7,437 bases of DNA. It comes from an uncultured Verrucomicrobiota bacterium (GTDB lineage Bacteria > Verrucomicrobiota > Verrucomicrobiia > Chthoniobacterales > SZAS-18). Below, piece by piece: positions 4,213-7,437 of this stretch. The position numbers and the translations under genes are program-made. The stretch is from positions 1-7,437 of the forward strand of contig CALMOL010000229.1 of NCBI GenBank assembly GCA_937871685.1, read 5' to 3'. The first letter of the stretch is position 1. Each line of letters begins with the position of its first letter. The notes beneath the pieces were generated by a model. That model worked only from the letters and a program-made list of their open reading frames with translations, was not told the origin of the DNA and did not search any database.

Positions 4213-7155
4213 TCACGGGCAGGCGATGGCCTGCAAGAAGATCGACGCAACTTGGAACTGCGAGACGTCCGCGGGGCCCACGTCGGCAATGCGAAGTGTC
4301 CAGACGCCGTTGGCCACGCTGGAGTCGAGGTTCACAAACCGGGTGAGGGGCTCGCTGGGTCGGAACGAGCCCGCGAAGGGCGGCGCGGCGTCGCTGATGA
4401 GGACCGCTGCGTCGTCGTCGAAGGTGCACCGCTGGGCGTCGCTCGTGCCTGAGCCGAGCGAGGCGGTGGTGGAGCCTACGTTGGCGGAGAGTCGCACGGT
4501 GGTCCCGTTCGGCGCGATGAGGTCGAGCACCAAGTCGCCGATGTAGGTCGAGTTGTTGCAATACACCGAGACCTTCACCTTGCCGACGCGCCCGGTGAAG
4601 CCGGATACCGTGAAGGGCACGCTGATGCCCGCGGCGTTGTTGTCCGGGATCGAAGTGCCGGCCGGAAAGGCGGTGTCGAAGCGCTGGACGTTAGCGTCAA
4701 CGGCGTAATTCGTGGGAAGGGTGACCTGCCGGGTGAACGAGGCGCTGGAGCCGGCGTTGGCCGTGACCGTGAAAGTGACGGGCGTGCCGCACACAAAATC
4801 CGGCGCGGTCTGCACGAGGAAGGGCTGGGCCGCCTCGGCCGCCGCGCCGCCGCGCGGCAGCGCGGGGAACGTGGCCGTGCCGGAGGTCACGGTGACGCCC
4901 GCAGTGGCCGTCGAGAGCGTGGCGGTGACGCCCGTCGCGTCGGTGCTGCCGGAGGGGTTTTGGAGGGCGACGAAGACCTGGTTGACCTCGTTGCGGTCGA
5001 TCTTGCCGTTGCCGTCGGGCGAGACGATGCGCAGGCCCTTGTAGGCGACGCCCGCCGCGGCGCTCACGTTGACGAGCGCCGTGTCGGCCATGATGATGCC
5101 GCGGCCGGCCACGGGGTCGGTGCCGGCCACCTCGACGTCGATGGCCGAGCCGTTGAGGGCGGTCGCGACCTGGGCGGGGGTGAGCACAGGGTTGCGGGCG
5201 AGCACCATCGCGCCGATGGCGGCCGCGTTCGGCGCGGCGCACGAGGTGCCGTAGAAGGGCTGGAAGCCAGGCACGCTGGTTTCGGTGCCGTCGGCGGCGG
5301 TGAAGTCGGGCTTCTGCCGCACGGTGCCGCCGGTGGAAAGAAAGTTGCCCGGCGTGATGGGAACGAAGACCGGCGCTCCGACGGTGCCCGTGTTGTTGTA
5401 GAACACGCGGCGCGGCCCCTCGGTGGTGAAGGGCTCCACGCGGTCGGTAGATGAGTAGGGGTTCGGGAATGGCCCGCCGAAGACCGGGGCGGGCGGGTTT
5501 CCGTAGGTGGTGGTGAACGCGCCGGCGGCCGCCGCCGCGGCGACGCTGAAGCCGGTGCCCGGTGAGTTGTGGCCGCGGACGCGACCGCCGGTGAAGGGCC
5601 GGATGAAGCCGTCGAGCAGGTTGAGGTGCAGGAAGCGCGCCTGGGCGGAGGCGGACTTCACGATGACGAAGCGCTTGCCCACGTAGGGCGCGGGCGTCAG
5701 CGTGCCCGTGCTCTCGTAGGGATCCTGCGTGCCGTTTTGCACGTTGGTGGACGCAGCCAGCACGGTGGTGCCGGTCTCGTTCAGGTAGAAGAGGTCGTAG
5801 TCGTTGGTCGAGCCCTGGCCAGGATCGGACCAGGAAAGCTGGCCGTTGCGGTCACCGTTGGCCGTGGGCGCGACGAGGGGGAACTGCGCGTAGTTCTGCG
5901 GCGTGGCGATGCCGGCGTCAGGCTGGGCGGGGAACTGGTTCACGCGCCCGGTGCCGGTCAGCGGCGCGGACACCGGCCCGCCATCGACGAAGTCACCCTC
6001 CCATACGGTGGCCGAGTTGAAGCGGCGGTTGCCCTGGTTCCCAGCGGAGGAGAAGTAGATCGCCCCGTCCGCGACCACTTGGTCAACGGCCCGCTCGATC
6101 ACGTCGGAATAAAACGGCGACTCGTAGAAGTAGGAGACGTCGTCCACGATCACCTGGCAGCCGGCGGCGCGGAGGTCGAGGATGTTCTGGGCGAACTGCT
6201 GGGGCCCGTTGAACGCGCTGGCGAAGTAGAGCTGCGCGCCGGGCACCATGTCGTAGATCACCTCGCACATGGCCAGGCCCTCACCCGCGCCCGTGCCTGC
6301 CTGGCCGGGAAGCACGGTCACGCGCGAAACGTTGCCGCTCATCCGCGAGCTGTCGTAGGCACCGCTGCCGTTGTCGATGGAGTCGGAAAGCACGCCGATC
6401 TTCAGGCCGCCGAAGGCCAGCGCAGCCACGGCGGGAGAATCCGCGCGATGCACCTTCACGGCCTCGGAAACGACCGAGCCTGCCTCCGGCTGCGCGCCCG
6501 GGACCGAGCGGGCCGCGCGGCGCGCGGCGACTTGGGCGCGGGCGCTCTCAAGCGCGGTCCGGAGCGGAGCAAGCGTGGTGGAGTCGCCGGCGCGAGCGCG
6601 CTCGGCCTGACCGGTGGTCCGCGCCTCGCGGGCCGGGCAGATCCAGCGCACCTGCTTGAGCATCGCGATCTTCTCGGCCGCGGCGAGCGGCAGCCACGCG
6701 CGCATCCCGCCGAGCTGCGGCGTCGAGGAGACCACCGTGCCGCCCGCTTGGCCGACGGCCTTGAGGAGGGCGTGATCAATGCTGCCTTCGATGTCCATGA
6801 GAACGCGGCGCTGCGAGACCACCGGGTTGCGGGGGCCGGCGACGTCATCGCGCTCCGGTGCAGCCTCCTCGCGGGTCAGAGCGATCTGGAGCTCGCCCAC
6901 CCCCCTTGCGGCCGGCTGGCCGCGCTGGGCCTTGAGCGCATAAATGAGGCGGGAGTCGAGCTTCTGCTGCGCCGGGCTGCGCGCAGCTTTCTCGTCGAGC
7001 AGCGCCTGGATCTGGGCGCGCGCGGTCGGGGTGAGGCCGTCGGAGAGCGCGTCGGAGGACACGACCGTCTGGGCCGAGAGGAACGCCGGGCCGACCGTGA
7101 GCGCGGCAACCAGGCTGGGCAGGAAACGGGGGCAAGGCGGGAGCATGGGCGCCAT
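4213..7155 (-). CDS. Secreted subtilisin-like (S8-type) serine peptidase with CARDB-like and C-terminal P-domain
   Basis: The gene encodes 980 residues. Residues 1-28 form a signal peptide (hydrophobic FLPSLVAALT, likely cleavage after LSA), so it acts outside the inner membrane. Residues about 30-245 form a propeptide with an inhibitor-like region (GGTVVSSTPQLGGMRAW) and end in VKVHRAD. The catalytic domain has Asp258 in IGVLSDSID, oxyanion Asn373 in SSAGNQGN and nucleophile Ser638 in GTSCAAP. Where subtilisins carry HGT, this protein has GEG (Glu292) before LAMCEVIYDMVPGA, so the triad appears to be Asp-Glu-Ser. A roughly 260-residue insert between Asn373 and Ser638 includes W442 and NDYDLFYL (451-458). 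Next, about 705-815 is a CARDB-like beta domain opening with a calcium-loop-like DGNGKIDRNE (714-723). Residues about 823-977 form a P/homoB domain (YIGDLVLDLIAPNGTTV and GVWTLRIADVG), which in kexins and related bacterial proteases aids folding or stability. No C-terminal sorting signal is seen. The start at 7155 lacks a clear ribosome binding site; an in-frame ATG at 7146 is an alternative. The hairpin downstream probably ends the transcript. Confidence 0.93.
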   Translation of the reverse strand: MAPMLPPCPRFLPSLVAALTVGPAFLSAQTVVSSDALSDGLTPTARAQIQALLDEKAARSPAQQKLDSRLIYALKAQRGQPAARGVGELQIALTREEAAPERDDVAGPRNPVVSQRRVLMDIEGSIDHALLKAVGQAGGTVVSSTPQLGGMRAWLPLAAAEKIAMLKQVRWICPAREARTTGQAERARAGDSTTLAPLRTALESARAQVAARRAARSVPGAQPEAGSVVSEAVKVHRADSPAVAALAFGGLKIGVLSDSIDNGSGAYDSSRMSGNVSRVTVLPGQAGTGAGEGLAMCEVIYDMVPGAQLYFASAFNGPQQFAQNILDLRAAGCQVIVDDVSYFYESPFYSDVIERAVDQVVADGAIYFSSAGNQGNRRFNSATVWEGDFVDGGPVSAPLTGTGRVNQFPAQPDAGIATPQNYAQFPLVAPTANGDRNGQLSWSDPGQGSTNDYDLFYLNETGTTVLAASTNVQNGTQDPYESTGTLTPAPYVGKRFVIVKSASAQARFLHLNLLDGFIRPFTGGRVRGHNSPGTGFSVAAAAAAGAFTTTYGNPPAPVFGGPFPNPYSSTDRVEPFTTEGPRRVFYNNTGTVGAPVFVPITPGNFLSTGGTVRQKPDFTAADGTETSVPGFQPFYGTSCAAPNAAAIGAMVLARNPVLTPAQVATALNGSAIDVEVAGTDPVAGRGIIMADTALVNVSAAAGVAYKGLRIVSPDGNGKIDRNEVNQVFVALQNPSGSTDATGVTATLSTATAGVTVTSGTATFPALPRGGAAAEAAQPFLVQTAPDFVCGTPVTFTVTANAGSSASFTRQVTLPTNYAVDANVQRFDTAFPAGTSIPDNNAAGISVPFTVSGFTGRVGKVKVSVYCNNSTYIGDLVLDLIAPNGTTVRLSANVGSTTASLGSGTSDAQRCTFDDDAAVLISDAAPPFAGSFRPSEPLTRFVNLDSSVANGVWTLRIADVGPADVSQFQVASIFLQAIACP

Positions 7156-7186
7156 TGAAGGGGCGCAAACGCGCGGGCGTCAAGCG

Positions 7187-7214
7187 CCAATTTAACCTTC
7201 TGCGCGCAAATTGG
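7187..7214. promoter_or_regulatory. Inverted repeat CCAATTT-N14-AAATTGG in the divergent promoter region
   Basis: CCAATTT (7187-7193) and AAATTGG (7208-7214) are perfect 7-bp inverted half-sites separated by 14 bases. They are the only AT-rich bases in the 96-base gap between the leftward protease and the rightward gene at 7252. The position suits an operator serving one or both genes, or simply the AT-rich core of the promoters. TTAAAT on the minus strand (7195-7190) could be a -10 element for the protease, but no matching -35 is visible. Confidence 0.35.
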
Positions 7215-7251
7215 ACCGCGTCCCCGCGTTGCCCCCGCTACGGTGCCGGCC

Positions 7252-7437
7252 GTGTTCCCATTTTTCCACCCGTTCCTGGCGGGATGCGCGCCGATCGTTG
7301 CCTTTCTCCTTGTCTGCGGCGAAGTGGCGCCGGCGCGAGCCGAGCCGCCCGCGGTGGTCGGCGGCTGGCACGAGTGGGCCGGAGCCGACGGCCGGCCGGC
7401 CCGGGCCTACGTGGCGCGCCGCGTGGAACTCCCGGGC
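7252..7437 (+). CDS. Start of a secreted protein with a possible SHD1-like domain, partial
   Basis: The reading frame is open from a GTG at 7252 to the right edge, giving 62 codons. The first residues form a plausible signal peptide: hydrophobic APIVAFLLVC followed by GEVAPARA, with cleavage likely after the ARA. The exported part begins EPPAVVGGWHEWAGADGRPARAY and continues VARRVELPG. The W-x-x-A-D-G-R pattern followed by a beta strand resembles the start of the Sla1 homology domain 1 found in many exported proteins of Planctomycetota and Verrucomicrobiota, but only about 25 residues are visible, so this is tentative. An in-frame GTG at 7243 is an alternative start; neither has a clear ribosome binding site and no in-frame ATG is available. 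It is divergent from the protease gene and may share a control region with it. Confidence 0.6.
   Translation, partial: MFPFFHPFLAGCAPIVAFLLVCGEVAPARAEPPAVVGGWHEWAGADGRPARAYVARRVELPG

Noticed and set aside
5569..7158. A 529-codon open frame on the plus strand, fully antisense to the protease gene.
   Set aside because: Its composition is dominated by Gly, Arg, Ala, Val and His with no domain or signal, as expected when the opposite strand of a high-GC gene lacks stops. The minus-strand protease has clear motifs along its whole length.

Overview
This is a very GC-rich bacterial window with four protein genes transcribed leftward or rightward around one tRNA, plus a repeat-rich intergenic block. 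The taxonomic signal is indirect. The Sla1 homology domain 1-like start of the last gene, the modular secreted protease with a P-domain, the tRNA without an encoded CCA end and the large inverted-repeat intergenic element all suit the PVC group, most likely Verrucomicrobiota. That placement is an inference, not a sequence match.

Layout, left to right. Positions 1-1251 (minus) hold most of a class I pyridine nucleotide-disulfide oxidoreductase that runs off the left edge. Sixty bases upstream of it, 1312-3000 (minus) encodes a multi-membrane-spanning GT-C-fold protein related to the STT3/PglB oligosaccharyltransferases. A tRNA with anticodon CAT (probably the lysidine-type isoleucine tRNA) lies at 3047-3119, also minus and 46 bases upstream of that gene. 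At 3231-3614 (plus) is a small exported or membrane-anchored protein of unknown function.

Positions 3615-4212 contain no convincing protein gene. Most of the stretch is a long imperfect inverted repeat (3615-3956) that begins directly after the stop codon of the small gene. Next come a second nested inverted repeat ending in a T tract on the minus strand, and a strong hairpin that probably ends the protease transcript.

Positions 4213-7155 (minus) encode a 980-residue secreted subtilisin-like protease. It has a propeptide, a catalytic domain in which glutamate appears to replace the usual histidine, a CARDB-like domain and a C-terminal P-domain. A 96-base divergent promoter region separates it from a rightward gene starting at 7252 that runs off the right edge and encodes a secreted protein.

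The genes do not form an obvious single pathway. The oxidoreductase and the GT-C protein may share a transcript with the tRNA. The protease, the small 3231 protein and the 7252 protein all look exported. The features most worth following are the His-to-Glu protease active site, the degenerate WWD motif of the GT-C protein and the 340-base inverted-repeat element. I saw no defence system, CRISPR array, prophage or transposase gene.
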